DNA of 52,313 bases from Sedimenticola sp. GTDB lineage: Bacteria; Pseudomonadota; Gammaproteobacteria; Chromatiales; Chromatiaceae. The notes below the pieces were generated by a model, which ran no database searches, was not told the origin of the DNA, and worked only from the letters and a program-made list of their open reading frames with translations. The stretch is from positions 1-52,313 of the forward strand of contig JALVNE010000347.1 of assembly GCA_027026755.1 (NCBI GenBank), written 5' to 3'. Numbering within the stretch: the stretch's first letter is position 1; the number at the start of each line of letters is the position of its first letter. A program made the translations under genes and the position numbers. Below, piece by piece: positions 36,301 through 42,670 of the stretch.

Positions 36301-36628
36301 CAGCCGCCTGCTGGAGCGCCACAATATGCAGGTGCTCACCGCAAAGGACGGCGTGGACGCCATTACTGTGCTGCAGGACGCCAGGCCGGACGTGATGCTG
36401 CTGGATATCGAGATGCCGCGCATGGACGGCTACGAGTTGGCGCGCCATATACGCAACACCCTCGAACTGGCGCACATCCCCATCATCATGATTACTTCGC
36501 GCACTGGCGAGAAGCACCGCCAACGTGCCATGGAACTTGGGGTGAACCGTTACCTGGGCAAGCCGTATCAGGAGACGGAACTGCTGGAGAACATCTACAC
36601 TTTGCTGGGAGAAAAGGCTGATGCCTAA
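30335..36628 (+). CDS. chpA: Hybrid chemotaxis kinase ChpA
   Basis: 2097 residues, cytoplasmic. The N-terminal third holds degenerate Hpt-like helices without a phospho-His (such as around 50 and 468). Three Hpt domains keep it: HTLKGSG (about 772), HTLHGSS (about 952) and HTLKGNA (about 1315). Dimerisation and kinase domains follow, with N box HLLRNAVAHGIEPPE (about 1685), G boxes DDGAGLD and GRGVGMD, then a CheW domain (about 1810-1950) and a C-terminal receiver (VMVVDDSITVRK, LLDIEMPRMDGYE, YLGKPY). An acidic linker carries six 17-residue repeats. It drives PilG and PilH phosphorylation. The stop overlaps chpC by 8 bp. Confidence 0.96.
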   Translation: MTDVEKPDYATLRWVKEGMDETILLARQALETYVQEGFRGDGIQEYLKHVHQLLGTLRMVQVYGAGMLVEEMERVAKLLAKGELQGNERLAESLMLGLIQLPPYLNRLEKGEPDIPLVLLPAMNDLRAARNMEPASEVVLYAPNLDRLVEREPVVPGSGNARIPTLVRSLRNEFHKALLRWYKDDDIEQGLGGVLQVLQKINAVAGTLRLRRLMDAAEALVITLIDGEFTADQEVKRIFSRIDRVFKDLIAHGEEATVSDFPIDLLKSLLYFVSRSHSTNAVVQTVKRTADLANSFPDQIHKPASETVTGADESVLQAVAGELHEDLGRVKEALDLYIRGDREETHRLEGLADLLNKTGDTLGMLGRGLLRERLAEVAGKLAQATQGGELLDDDSLMEIATAIVEVENALDLASETAEASLEAVRDQEAEENVERVIQEAFSEFSQIKDGVEKYLRGMAGEAGLFRVADNVHKLIGVLSMAGLDRISDLLARAEPILREFADQGKVLDGVQQSALVDLFAGLEYYLEARLEKRHNLDKFTDYAEEALERLTSETAAGDAQVHPEFESVEESAPVDEDSEELFSDSMPLEDLSREEQAIAAAAGDEFLEEAPPAEEEMAEPSFLEEEAAPAEEEMAEPSFLEEEAAPAEEEMAEPSFLEEEAAPAEEEMAEPSFLEEEAAPAEEEMAEPSFLEEEAAPAEGDMAEPSSMEEEAPSPAEAAGEVVLTQMDEIDPDIFDIFMEEAGEELEVIQSQYPLWRENHDDEAALQNFRRSFHTLKGSGRMVGAHVIGEFAWAVENLLNRIMEGSIKPSPEVIGYLDEVVASVPALIEAQSTGGSVALDVEGLRERGFALAEGREAPAAEVSESGEEAFDAELVELEEPLSEELVLTDDIPEGVDSGFAEEQESALESSSILLAEDLVDIFRAESATHLKVIADFVAQCDHCTVDADLVRAVHTLHGSSHLAEVLPMATLAGEMERYCKHMHQLSHTCDEQALGLLKRFHDTMQRMLDAINTPGVEIDGWEELLADIREFDQALPDVISELQASGDSEAISDIMPDQETRERFLEEAGKQLEELAGHLMDWQEAATEEAGARIRSSLEALKEGAWDAGLTPLGELLQGLESFFELLESSGGAVDADTRNTVTRLVEDVESSLDLLHLNGKLPDLSSQAEPLDSLLAGMRQLVPEAEAPETEAPQAEAVDVESLPSYEEEIPDHMDAEPESILLSESWDEEESVSHLHEPEPESEPEPEPVLEAEEVAEPVPEEPAVPAVDVDPELLDIFLEEAAEIAEQLEDLYGQWEKDITARESVDGLMRNLHTLKGNARFAGLFPLGNLSHALESLFENLASGRLAADDALIPLVRQGLDALQNSIDQLQSSEPLPDVGEVTRALEAAAEGREWQPPAGAGMEKETEAASESLSSPTTSEVSEVSTVSDTQAEESVFMESQMLMDAELLGDSELRELEGKVLSFPGGEIPAREAQRPPPLQAEEEQAGKGERVRVLAELLDQLVNNAGEVSIYRARLEQHNKTVQNNLQELNETIARLRQQLRALEIETEAQVRSRHEREAETRRYEDFDPLEMDQYSTLQQLSRALSETINDLANIGETLSEQTRDADTLMLQQSRVTNDLQDGLLRTRMVPFSRQASRLQRVVRQTAQNLGKKAELDVTGAEGEIDRTILNRIMGPLEHLLRNAVAHGIEPPEKRIQNDKPETGKVSLVMSREGTEVVLTISDDGAGLDSDAIRRKAVANGLLDEGAEVDEDALYQFILQPGFTTATEVTQVAGRGVGMDAVVSEIKQLGGSLEILSQRGRGSSFVIRLPFTLAISEALLVQVADETFAIPHGSAEVIIRAMRKDLEACYQGYSEGIEYNGHLYPVRYLGAMLGIAEPTLSETVKWYPLLLVRSGEQRMAIQLDQLLGNYQVVVKSIGAQLSGVRWFTGGTILADGKIALLLDMNALVRTDVVAHAPILDQEDEVKGITVMVVDDSITVRKVTSRLLERHNMQVLTAKDGVDAITVLQDARPDVMLLDIEMPRMDGYELARHIRNTLELAHIPIIMITSRTGEKHRQRAMELGVNRYLGKPYQETELLENIYTLLGEKADA
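32167..32472. repeat. 51-bp tandem repeat, six units, inside chpA
   Basis: Six head-to-tail 51-bp units beginning at 32167, 32218, 32269, 32320, 32371 and 32422 encode AEEEMAEPSFLEEEAAP. The middle units differ at only one or a few bases; the last is degenerate. In-frame unit length keeps chpA open, so copy number could vary without disrupting the kinase. Confidence 0.92.
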
Positions 36629-37103
36629 TGTACAGCGGCACAGGGATGACGATCTTCAGGGACTGCTCATCCCTCAGCGGCAGACGCCTTTGCTGCTGCC
36701 CGTTTCCACGGTCATCGAAATCCTTGGTTACCGGGAGATCATGGATGCGGACAGTGAAGCGGGCTGGCTGTTGGGCAGGTTTTCCTGGCGCAATCTCACC
36801 TTGCCGCTGATTTCCATGGAACGTCTGCTGGGGGTGGAGCGTGAGGAAAGGCGGGGACGCGGCCGCGGACGCAAACGCATCATCGTGGTGCATGTGTTTT
36901 CCGACCGCCTCGACGCGCCTTTCGTGGGCATCGAAGCCACCGGCATGCCCAGAATGGTCAGGTTGAACGAGAAAAACCTGGCTGTGATGGAAGACGAATC
37001 CTGGCCCGGAGACTGGCCCATTTCTTACAAGGTCAGCGTGCAGGAGGCAGAAGCGCTGATACCAGATCTGGATCGCCTCGGTGAACTGGTGGCCGACCTT
37101 TGA
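36621..37103 (+). CDS. chpC: CheW-like protein ChpC
   Basis: 160-residue CheW-domain protein. LLIPQRQTPLLLPVSTVIEILGYRE, SEAGWLLGRFSWRNLTLPLISMERLLG and IIVVHVFSDRLDAPFVGIEATG fit the ChpC branch, a second adaptor of the Pil-Chp array in Pseudomonas. It starts eight bases before the chpA stop. The methylesterase gene chpB that usually separates chpA and chpC is missing, matching the missing pilK. Confidence 0.85.
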   Translation: MPNVQRHRDDDLQGLLIPQRQTPLLLPVSTVIEILGYREIMDADSEAGWLLGRFSWRNLTLPLISMERLLGVEREERRGRGRGRKRIIVVHVFSDRLDAPFVGIEATGMPRMVRLNEKNLAVMEDESWPGDWPISYKVSVQEAEALIPDLDRLGELVADL

Positions 37104-37105
37104 TC

Positions 37106-37204
37106 GGGGTCGGAGTCAAATGGGGGATGTTGGGAAGATCCGCTGGCATGGGACCGTTTGATTCCGTTCCCTGTAACAGTTGGGTGGAATATGACTCCGA
37201 CCCT
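37106..37204 (+). repeat. ~100-bp palindrome-ended repeat element, copy B
   Basis: Starts GGGGTCGGAGTCAAAT (37106-37121) and ends in the near-complement around 37188-37203. Internal blocks ATGTTGG, TGGCATGG, GTTCCCTGTAACA and GTGGAAT align in order with copy A at 11463-11564 read on the other strand. GATC-containing flanks extend the inverted repeat. It sits between the convergent chpC and rsmE genes, so both copies occupy gaps between convergent genes. Confidence 0.8.
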
Positions 37205-37215
37205 TTTGATCCGGG

Positions 37216-37947
37216 TTAGCAATAATCTCCCCACAATATCTGTATGGCGGCAATGGCTGCCAATGGCGCTGTTTCGGTACGCAGTATCCGCGGACCCAGG
37301 CGAACCCCCGTGCAGCCTGCCTCCTTTGCCAGGGTTCTTTCTCTTTCGCTGAATCCTCCTTCCGGACCGATGAGCAGGCCAAGCTGCTGCACCGGGCGTG
37401 GCACTTCTTTCAGGCAGTGCCGGGCCTTTGGATCGAGAAGCAGTGTTTGAGGAAGCGGGTTTTTCAGCCAGCTGCCCAAGTCTTGCGGGGCATGCAGTGA
37501 TGGCAGCCGTCGGCGCCCGGATTGCTCGCAGGCGCTGATGATGACCCTGTGCCAGTGCTGTCGTTTCTTTTCCAGGCGCTCGGGCGTCAGTTTTTTCAGG
37601 CTGCGTTCCGTTACCAGGGGGGCAATGGAAGAGATACCCAACTCCACGGCTTTCTGTATGGCCAGGTCCATGCGTTCTCCGCGGGAGATGCCCAGGGCCA
37701 GGTGAATCTGCAGGTCGGGCAGGGGTTCTGGATCGCCGCTGGAGAGAATGCGGGCACGCGCCTGCCGTCTGCCGGTTTCCGTCAGCACGGCCTGATAATC
37801 GATACCGTCTTCTCCGTTGAACAGGACGATTTCCTGTCCTTCTCTCATGCGTAGCACCTGGATCAGGTGGCGAACCATGCCGGCGGGCAGGTCGATTTCC
37901 CCGCCCACCGGGAGCCTTCCGGGAAGATAATTACGCGGCTGGCGCAC
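37216..37947 (-). CDS. rsmE: 16S rRNA (uracil1498-N3)-methyltransferase
   Basis: 243-residue SPOUT-family methyltransferase. The SAM-binding knot LGLLIGPEGGFSERE (about 187-201) and RLGPRILRTETAPLAAIA near the C terminus are diagnostic; KAVELGISSIAPLVTERS lies mid-protein. The start is GTG at 37947, 17 bp inside metF. It is the last gene of the ahcY-metF-rsmE run, itself a SAM consumer. Confidence 0.95.
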   Translation of the reverse strand: MRQPRNYLPGRLPVGGEIDLPAGMVRHLIQVLRMREGQEIVLFNGEDGIDYQAVLTETGRRQARARILSSGDPEPLPDLQIHLALGISRGERMDLAIQKAVELGISSIAPLVTERSLKKLTPERLEKKRQHWHRVIISACEQSGRRRLPSLHAPQDLGSWLKNPLPQTLLLDPKARHCLKEVPRPVQQLGLLIGPEGGFSERERTLAKEAGCTGVRLGPRILRTETAPLAAIAAIQILWGDYC

Positions 37948-38788
37948 CGAGATTCAGATTGCTGCAAATGTCCATGACCGCGCCGGACTGGTTCATGGTG
38001 TAGAAATGCAGACCCGGAGCGCCGCCGTCCAGCAGGTTCTGGCACAGCTGGCTGACCACCTCTGTGCCGAAATTCCTGATGGCTTCCACATCGTCTCCCC
38101 AGGCTTCCAGGCGTTTGCGTATCCAGCGGGGAATCTCCGCGCCGCAGGCATCGGAGAACCTGGCCAGGGATTGATAATTGGTGATGGGCATGATGCCGGG
38201 AACGATCGGGATGTCGATGTCCCTGGCCTGGCAGTCATCCAGGAAACGCCAGTAGGCGTCCGGATTGTAGAAATACTGGGTGATGGCGCCATTGGCGCCG
38301 CTGCGTACCTTGCGGGCGAAGTTGTCCAGGTCCACGCTGGCGTTTTCTGCCTGGGGGTGAAACTCCGGGTAGGCGGCCACCTCGATGTGAAAATGATCGC
38401 CGAAGCTTCCCCGTATGAAGCTGACCAGTTCGTTGGCATAGTTGAGTTCGCCCAGGCCGCCCAGGCCGGAACCCGAGGGCAGGTCGCCCCGCAGGGCCAC
38501 GATGCGGCGTATGCCCTGGCCATGGTAGCGTTCCAGGATTTCCCGGATTTCCTTCTTGTCCGCGCCTATGCAGGACAGGTGGGGCGCTGTGTCGATGTTC
38601 TGTTCCCGGAGCCAGTCCACGGTGGCAAAGGTGCGGTCCTGGGTGGAACCCCCGGCGCCGTAGGTGACGCTGAAATACTCGGGCTTCAGGCCATTGAGTT
38701 CCGCGACCGTGATCTTGAGCTTTTCCATACCCGTTTCGGTCTTGGGGGGGAACAGCTCGAAGCTGATGGAAGTGGTTTGATTTTGCAT
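37931..38788 (-). CDS. metF: Methylenetetrahydrofolate reductase
   Basis: 285-residue FAD enzyme making 5-methyl-THF for methionine synthesis. SFELFPPKTETGMEKL at the start, YGAGGSTQDRT, ALRGDLPSGSG and ITQYFYNPDAYWRF are conserved. It follows ahcY by 52 bp in the same direction, so probably shares its SAH-responsive transcript: ahcY returns homocysteine and metF supplies the methyl group for its remethylation. Confidence 0.97.
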   Translation of the reverse strand: MQNQTTSISFELFPPKTETGMEKLKITVAELNGLKPEYFSVTYGAGGSTQDRTFATVDWLREQNIDTAPHLSCIGADKKEIREILERYHGQGIRRIVALRGDLPSGSGLGGLGELNYANELVSFIRGSFGDHFHIEVAAYPEFHPQAENASVDLDNFARKVRSGANGAITQYFYNPDAYWRFLDDCQARDIDIPIVPGIMPITNYQSLARFSDACGAEIPRWIRKRLEAWGDDVEAIRNFGTEVVSQLCQNLLDGGAPGLHFYTMNQSGAVMDICSNLNLGAPAA

Positions 38789-38805
38789 GATGCTCTCATT
38801 GTAGC

Positions 38806-38830
38806 CCGCATGGCGCTCAGCGCCATGCGG
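38806..38830. repeat. 25-bp palindrome between ahcY and metF
   Basis: CCGCATGGCGCT and AGCGCCATGCGG form an 11-12-bp stem. No U-run follows on either strand, so it is an intercistronic hairpin, perhaps for mRNA processing, rather than a terminator. Confidence 0.6.
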
Positions 38831-38840
38831 AAACGGCCAA

Positions 38841-40238
38841 TCAATACCGGTAGTGATCCGGTTTGTAGGGGCCTTCCACGGGAACGCCGATATAATCCGC
38901 CTGTTCCTGGCTCAGGGTGGTCAGCCTGGCGCCTATTTTGTCCAGATGCAGGCGCGCTACTTCCTCGTCCAGTTTTTTGGGCAGGATATAGACCTCGTTC
39001 TGGTACTGGCCGGGGTGGTTGAACAGTTCCATCTGGGCCAGCACCTGGTTGGTGAAGGAATTGGACATGACGAAGCTGGGGTGGCCGGTGGCGCAGCCCA
39101 GGTTTACCAGGCGGCCCTGGGCCAGCAGGATGATGCGCTTGCCGTCGGGGAAGATGATGTGATCCACCTGGGGCTTGATCTCCTCCCACTGGTACTGCTC
39201 CAGGCTGGCCACGTCGATCTCGTTGTCGAAATGGCCGATGTTGCAGACGATGGCCTGGTCTTTCATGGCGGCCATGTGGTCATGGGTAATGACGTGATAG
39301 TTGCCCGTGGCGGTGACGAAGATGTCTGCCTGGCTGGCGGCCTCGTCCATGGTCACCACCCGGTACCCCTCCATGGCTGCCTGCAGGGCGCAGATGGGAT
39401 CGATTTCGGTGATCCACACGGTAGCACCCAGGCCGCGCAGGGACTGGGCGCAGCCCTTGCCCACGTCGCCATAGCCCAGCACCACGGCAATCTTGCCCGC
39501 CACCATGACATCCGTGGCGCGCTTGATGCCGTCCACCAGGGATTCGCGGCAGCCGTACAGGTTGTCGAACTTGGACTTGGTGACTGAATCGTTGACGTTG
39601 AAGGCGGGGAAGGGCAGGTCGTTTTTTTCCGCCATCTGGTATAGGCGGTGCACCCCGGTGGTGGTTTCCTCGGTGACGCCTTTGATGTTCTTCAGGATAT
39701 TGGAATACCAGCCGGGCTGCTCGCCCACGCGCTTGCGGATGGCGGCGTACAGCACTTCCTCTTCTTCGCTGGTGGGGTTGTCCAGCACGGACAGGTCTTT
39801 CTCTGCCTTGGCGCCCAGGTTGATGAGCAGGGTGGCGTCCCCACCGTCGTCCAGGATCATGTTGGGGGTGCCGCCGTCGGCCCACTCCATGATGCGGTGG
39901 GTGTAGTCCCAGTATTCGGTGAGGGTTTCGCCCTTGTAGGCAAACACCGGAATGCCCTCGTCGGCAATGGCCGCTGCGGCATGGTCCTGGGTGGAGTAGA
40001 TATTGCAGGAGGCCCAGCGTACTTCGGCGCCCAGGGCGGTCAGGGTTTCGATGAGTACTGCGGTCTGTATGGTCATGTGCAGGGAGCCGGCGATGCGCGC
40101 GCCCTTGAGGGGCTTGCTTTCCCCGTACTTGTCGCGCAGGGCCATGAGGCCCGGCATCTCGGTTTCCGCGATGGCGATCTCCCTGCGGCCCCAGTCGGCC
40201 AGGGAAATGTCTGCTACTTTGTAATCTGATTGGCTCAT
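38841..40238 (-). CDS. ahcY: S-adenosylhomocysteine hydrolase
   Basis: 465-residue NAD+-dependent cytosolic enzyme splitting SAH into homocysteine and adenosine, relieving inhibition of methyltransferases. Substrate region [31 protein letters not shown]-binding [11 protein letters not shown] (about 260) and the C-terminal KPDHYRY ending are intact. The ~40-residue insertion typical of many proteobacterial enzymes is present, as the length shows. The upstream SAH riboswitch directly links its expression to substrate level. GAGG precedes the ATG. Confidence 0.98.
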   Translation of the reverse strand: MSQSDYKVADISLADWGRREIAIAETEMPGLMALRDKYGESKPLKGARIAGSLHMTIQTAVLIETLTALGAEVRWASCNIYSTQDHAAAAIADEGIPVFAYKGETLTEYWDYTHRIMEWADGGTPNMILDDGGDATLLINLGAKAEKDLSVLDNPTSEEEEVLYAAIRKRVGEQPGWYSNILKNIKGVTEETTTGVHRLYQMAEKNDLPFPAFNVNDSVTKSKFDNLYGCRESLVDGIKRATDVMVAGKIAVVLGYGDVGKGCAQSLRGLGATVWITEIDPICALQAAMEGYRVVTMDEAASQADIFVTATGNYHVITHDHMAAMKDQAIVCNIGHFDNEIDVASLEQYQWEEIKPQVDHIIFPDGKRIILLAQGRLVNLGCATGHPSFVMSNSFTNQVLAQMELFNHPGQYQNEVYILPKKLDEEVARLHLDKIGARLTTLSQEQADYIGVPVEGPYKPDHYRY

Positions 40239-40263
40239 GATTCAACCTCGTTCTACGTCAAAT

Positions 40264-40333
40264 GATGAGCGCCGTTGTGTTGCTGAGCCTGTGCCGAGCC
40301 TGGCCCCGGGCGGGGTCGCAGCGCTCCTCGGCG
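40264..40333 (-). promoter_or_regulatory. S-adenosylhomocysteine (SAH) riboswitch
   Basis: Minus strand reads GAGGAGCGCTGCGACC (from about 40331), then CCAGGCTCGG, and ends CAACGGCGCTCA (40277-40266), the conserved blocks of the SAH aptamer in correct order and spacing. GAGCGC near the 5' end pairs with GCGCTC near the 3' end to form P1. It lies 26 bases before the ahcY ATG. SAH binding turns these genes on, known for the class. Confidence 0.92.
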
Positions 40334-40345
40334 CAGGTGAGTGCC

Positions 40346-40413
40346 GTAGGTCGGGCTTCAGCCCGACAATACCTTTGGTGGTGGCTGTCGTGTCGCGCTG
40401 AAGCCCGACCTAC
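40346..40413. repeat. REP-like inverted repeat between metK and ahcY
   Basis: GTAGGTCGGGCTTCAGC (40346-40362) and its complement GCTGAAGCCCGACCTAC (40397-40413) enclose a short spacer. The left arm is itself a small palindrome (GTCGGGCT/AGCCCGAC). The sequence type is common as an extragenic repeat in proteobacteria. Confidence 0.75.
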
Positions 40414-40451
40414 GAATGGAGCTGGCGGTGACAGGTCATGAAGACCATCCG

Positions 40452-41630
40452 TTACAGTCCGGCATCCTCTTTGAGTGCCTCGGCCCTGTCCGTGCGCTCC
40501 CAGCTGAAGGCCCCGGTGGCCTCGTCGTATTCCCGACCGAAATGACCGTAGGCCGCCGTCTGCCGGTAGATGGGCCGCACCAGGTCCAGCATCTGCTGGA
40601 TGCCCCAGGGGCGCAAGTCGAAGTGGCGATTCACCAGCTCCACGATTTTCTCGTCGGCAATCTTGCCCGTACCAAAGGTTTCGATGTGCACGGAGGTGGG
40701 TTCGGCCACGCCGATGGCATAGGATACCTGAATCTCGCAGCGGTCGGCGAGGCCGGCGGCGACGATGTTCTTGGCCACATAGCGACCGGCGTAGGCAGCG
40801 GAGCGGTCCACTTTCGAGGGGTCCTTGCCCGAAAAAGCGCCGCCACCGTGGCGGGCCGCGCCACCATAGGTGTCCACGATGATCTTGCGCCCGGTGAGCC
40901 CACAGTCACCCACCGGGCCGCCGATAACGAATCTACCGGTGGGATTGATATGGATGCGGGTGTCGTTGCGTATCCATTCCTCGGGCAGCACCGGCTTGAT
41001 GATGTTTTCCATCACCGCTTCTTGCAGATCTTCCTGGGCGATGTCAGGATCATGCTGAGTGGACAGCACCACGGCGTCCACACCAACCACCTTGCCATCC
41101 GTGTAGTGCAGGCTGACCTGGCTCTTGGCATCCGGGCGCAGCCAGGGCAGCACGCCGTGCCTGCGCATCTCCGCCTGGCGCTGTACCAGCCGGTGGGCGT
41201 AGGTGATGGGGGCGGGCATGAGCACATCGGTTTCATTGGTGGCGTAGCCAAACATCATGCCCTGGTCGCCGGCGCCCTGTTCCTCGGGTTTCTCGCGGTC
41301 CACGCCCATGGCGATATCGCTGGCCTGTTTGCCGATGAGCGACATGACGGCGCAGGTGCTGCCGTCGAAGCCCACGTCCGAGCTGGTATAGCCGATGTCA
41401 CAGATGACCTCGCGCACCAGCTCGTCCAGATCCACCCAGGCATTGGTGGTGATTTCGCCGGCGACGATGACGACGCCGGTCTTGACCAGGGTTTCGCAGG
41501 CCACGCGGGCGTGCTGGGGGTTCTCGTCCTGCGCCAGGATGGCGTCAAGCACGGCATCGGAGATCTGATCCGAGACTTTGTCGGGGTGGCCTTCGGATAC
41601 GGATTCCGAAGTGAATGTGTAATTGCTCAT
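40452..41630 (-). CDS. metK: S-adenosylmethionine synthetase
   Basis: 392-residue enzyme making SAM from methionine and [26 protein letters not shown] at the start, [16 protein letters not shown] and [19 protein letters not shown] are family signatures. ATG 41630 is chosen because all homologues begin close to FTSESV; the frame upstream is leader RNA. It has a good promoter, a SAM-II-type aptamer and an intrinsic terminator in a leader of about 120 bases, so SAM feedback by premature termination is likely. Confidence 0.97.
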   Translation of the reverse strand: MSNYTFTSESVSEGHPDKVSDQISDAVLDAILAQDENPQHARVACETLVKTGVVIVAGEITTNAWVDLDELVREVICDIGYTSSDVGFDGSTCAVMSLIGKQASDIAMGVDREKPEEQGAGDQGMMFGYATNETDVLMPAPITYAHRLVQRQAEMRRHGVLPWLRPDAKSQVSLHYTDGKVVGVDAVVLSTQHDPDIAQEDLQEAVMENIIKPVLPEEWIRNDTRIHINPTGRFVIGGPVGDCGLTGRKIIVDTYGGAARHGGGAFSGKDPSKVDRSAAYAGRYVAKNIVAAGLADRCEIQVSYAIGVAEPTSVHIETFGTGKIADEKIVELVNRHFDLRPWGIQQMLDLVRPIYRQTAAYGHFGREYDEATGAFSWERTDRAEALKEDAGL

Positions 41631-41642
41631 GTGTTTGTTTCC

Positions 41643-41682
41643 AAAAATAAAAATCCCGTCCTGCACAGCAAAGACGGGATCC
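41643..41682 (-). terminator. Leader terminator of metK
   Basis: Stem ATCCCGTC/GACGGGAT (41680-41673 with 41660-41653) followed on the minus strand by TTTTTATTTTT, ending about 13 bases before the metK ATG. It is placed as a regulated attenuator downstream of the aptamer. Confidence 0.82.
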
Positions 41683-41701
41683 TTGGAATTTCCGGAAGCT
41701 C

Positions 41702-41753
41702 GCTTTAGCTGCACTTGATATAGCGCCCGCAATCTGAGTCAAATTGGCGCTGG
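41702..41753 (-). promoter_or_regulatory. SAM-II-type riboswitch
   Basis: Minus strand AGCGCC (41752-41747), AATTTGACTCAGATTGC, GGGCGCT, ATATCAAGTG and CAGCTAAAGC follow the SAM-II order: P1 stem, AUUU...AUUGC loop, closing P1 strand, then the GCUAAA block. Compared with the classic metX example from memory, P1 stays paired (AGCGCC/GGCGCT), loop TTGA pairs with TCAA, and CTC can pair with the final GAG, so differences are compensatory. Start of transcription from the upstream promoter would fall at its 5' edge. Confidence 0.82.
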
Positions 41754-41760
41754 AGACTCA

Positions 41761-41788
41761 ATTATGGCAGGAGAGGGGCAATTGTCAA
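41761..41788 (-). promoter_or_regulatory. metK promoter
   Basis: Consensus -35 TTGACA (41788-41783) and -10 CATAAT (41766-41761) with 16 bases between on the minus strand, directly before the aptamer. Confidence 0.7.
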
Positions 41789-41856
41789 CTTTTTATTGTT
41801 GCCTGCCCTTGTTAAACTAAACGGCTACTCAAAACCATCCAAGGCCTTTTCTCAAA

Positions 41857-42414
41857 ATGGTATCCCTGCAGACTCCCGTATGTGATTTCGGCAAACCGGC
41901 CATCGACTTTTCCCTGCCTGGTGTGGACGGCAGGATCTGGACCCTGGACGATTGCAGGGGAGAGAAGGGCTTGCTGGTGATGTTCATCTGCAACCACTGC
42001 CCCTATGTGAAGGCCATCAGGGATCGCCTGGTGCGCGATACGCGCGAGCTGCGCGACCTGGGCGTCAACTCCGTGGCCATCATGTCCAATGATCCCACCC
42101 AGTACGAAGAGGATTCCTTCGAGAACATGAAGCGGGTGGCGGAAGAATACGATTTTCCCTTTCCCTATCTGCTGGATGAGACCCAGGAGGTGGCGAAAGC
42201 CTATGGCGCAGTCTGTACGCCGGATTTCTTCGGCTACAATGCCGATCTCGAACTCCAATATCGGGGCCGCCTGGATGCCAGTCGCAAGGAGGCTGCGCCA
42301 GCGGATGCCCGCCGGGAGCTGTTCGAGGCAATGCGCCAGGTGGCCGAAACAGGGAAGGGCCCGGAAGAACAGATTCCCAGCATGGGATGCTCCATCAAAT
42401 GGATGGGTGAATAG
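41857..42414 (+). CDS. Thioredoxin-fold (redoxin/AhpC-TSA type) protein
   Basis: 185 residues, no signal peptide, so cytosolic. The fold starts DFSLPGVDGRIWTLDDCRG; the active-site region is MFICNHCPYVKAI, giving a CxxC (C-N-H-C) followed by Pro, characteristic of a thioredoxin-family group often annotated as alkyl hydroperoxide reductase-like. DETQEVAKAYGAVCTPDFFGY holds the cis-Pro region. It is divergent from metK and alone on its transcript; no terminator is visible. The substrate is unknown. Confidence 0.88.
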   Translation: MVSLQTPVCDFGKPAIDFSLPGVDGRIWTLDDCRGEKGLLVMFICNHCPYVKAIRDRLVRDTRELRDLGVNSVAIMSNDPTQYEEDSFENMKRVAEEYDFPFPYLLDETQEVAKAYGAVCTPDFFGYNADLELQYRGRLDASRKEAAPADARRELFEAMRQVAETGKGPEEQIPSMGCSIKWMGE

Positions 42415-42569
42415 GCGCGGGGGAGCCGTGCCAGGGAGATGCTTTTTTCGCCAAGGCGGGGGCGCCGGGGCGTGAACAAACTTCAGTTTATGGGCATATT
42501 CAAAACATCGGTAGTTACCGGCTGGCCACAGGGGTTATGCTTTCTGAATACTGAATATTGAATTTTTTA

Positions 42570-42595
42570 CGGGGACGCCATAGCTCATGTCCCCG
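42570..42595. other. Stem-loop in the 256-bp gap before tkt
   Basis: CGGGGAC (42570-42576) pairs with GTCCCCG (42589-42595). The rest of 42415-42670 shows no gene, no clear promoter and no recognisable riboswitch. A strong GGGAGGGG site precedes the tkt ATG. Confidence 0.4.
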
Positions 42596-42670
42596 CAACT
42601 TCAAAACCGGCCTTCCCCATAATCGGTGGAGGGATAGAGTTTTTCATCAGCTTGAAATAGGGAGGGGCTT

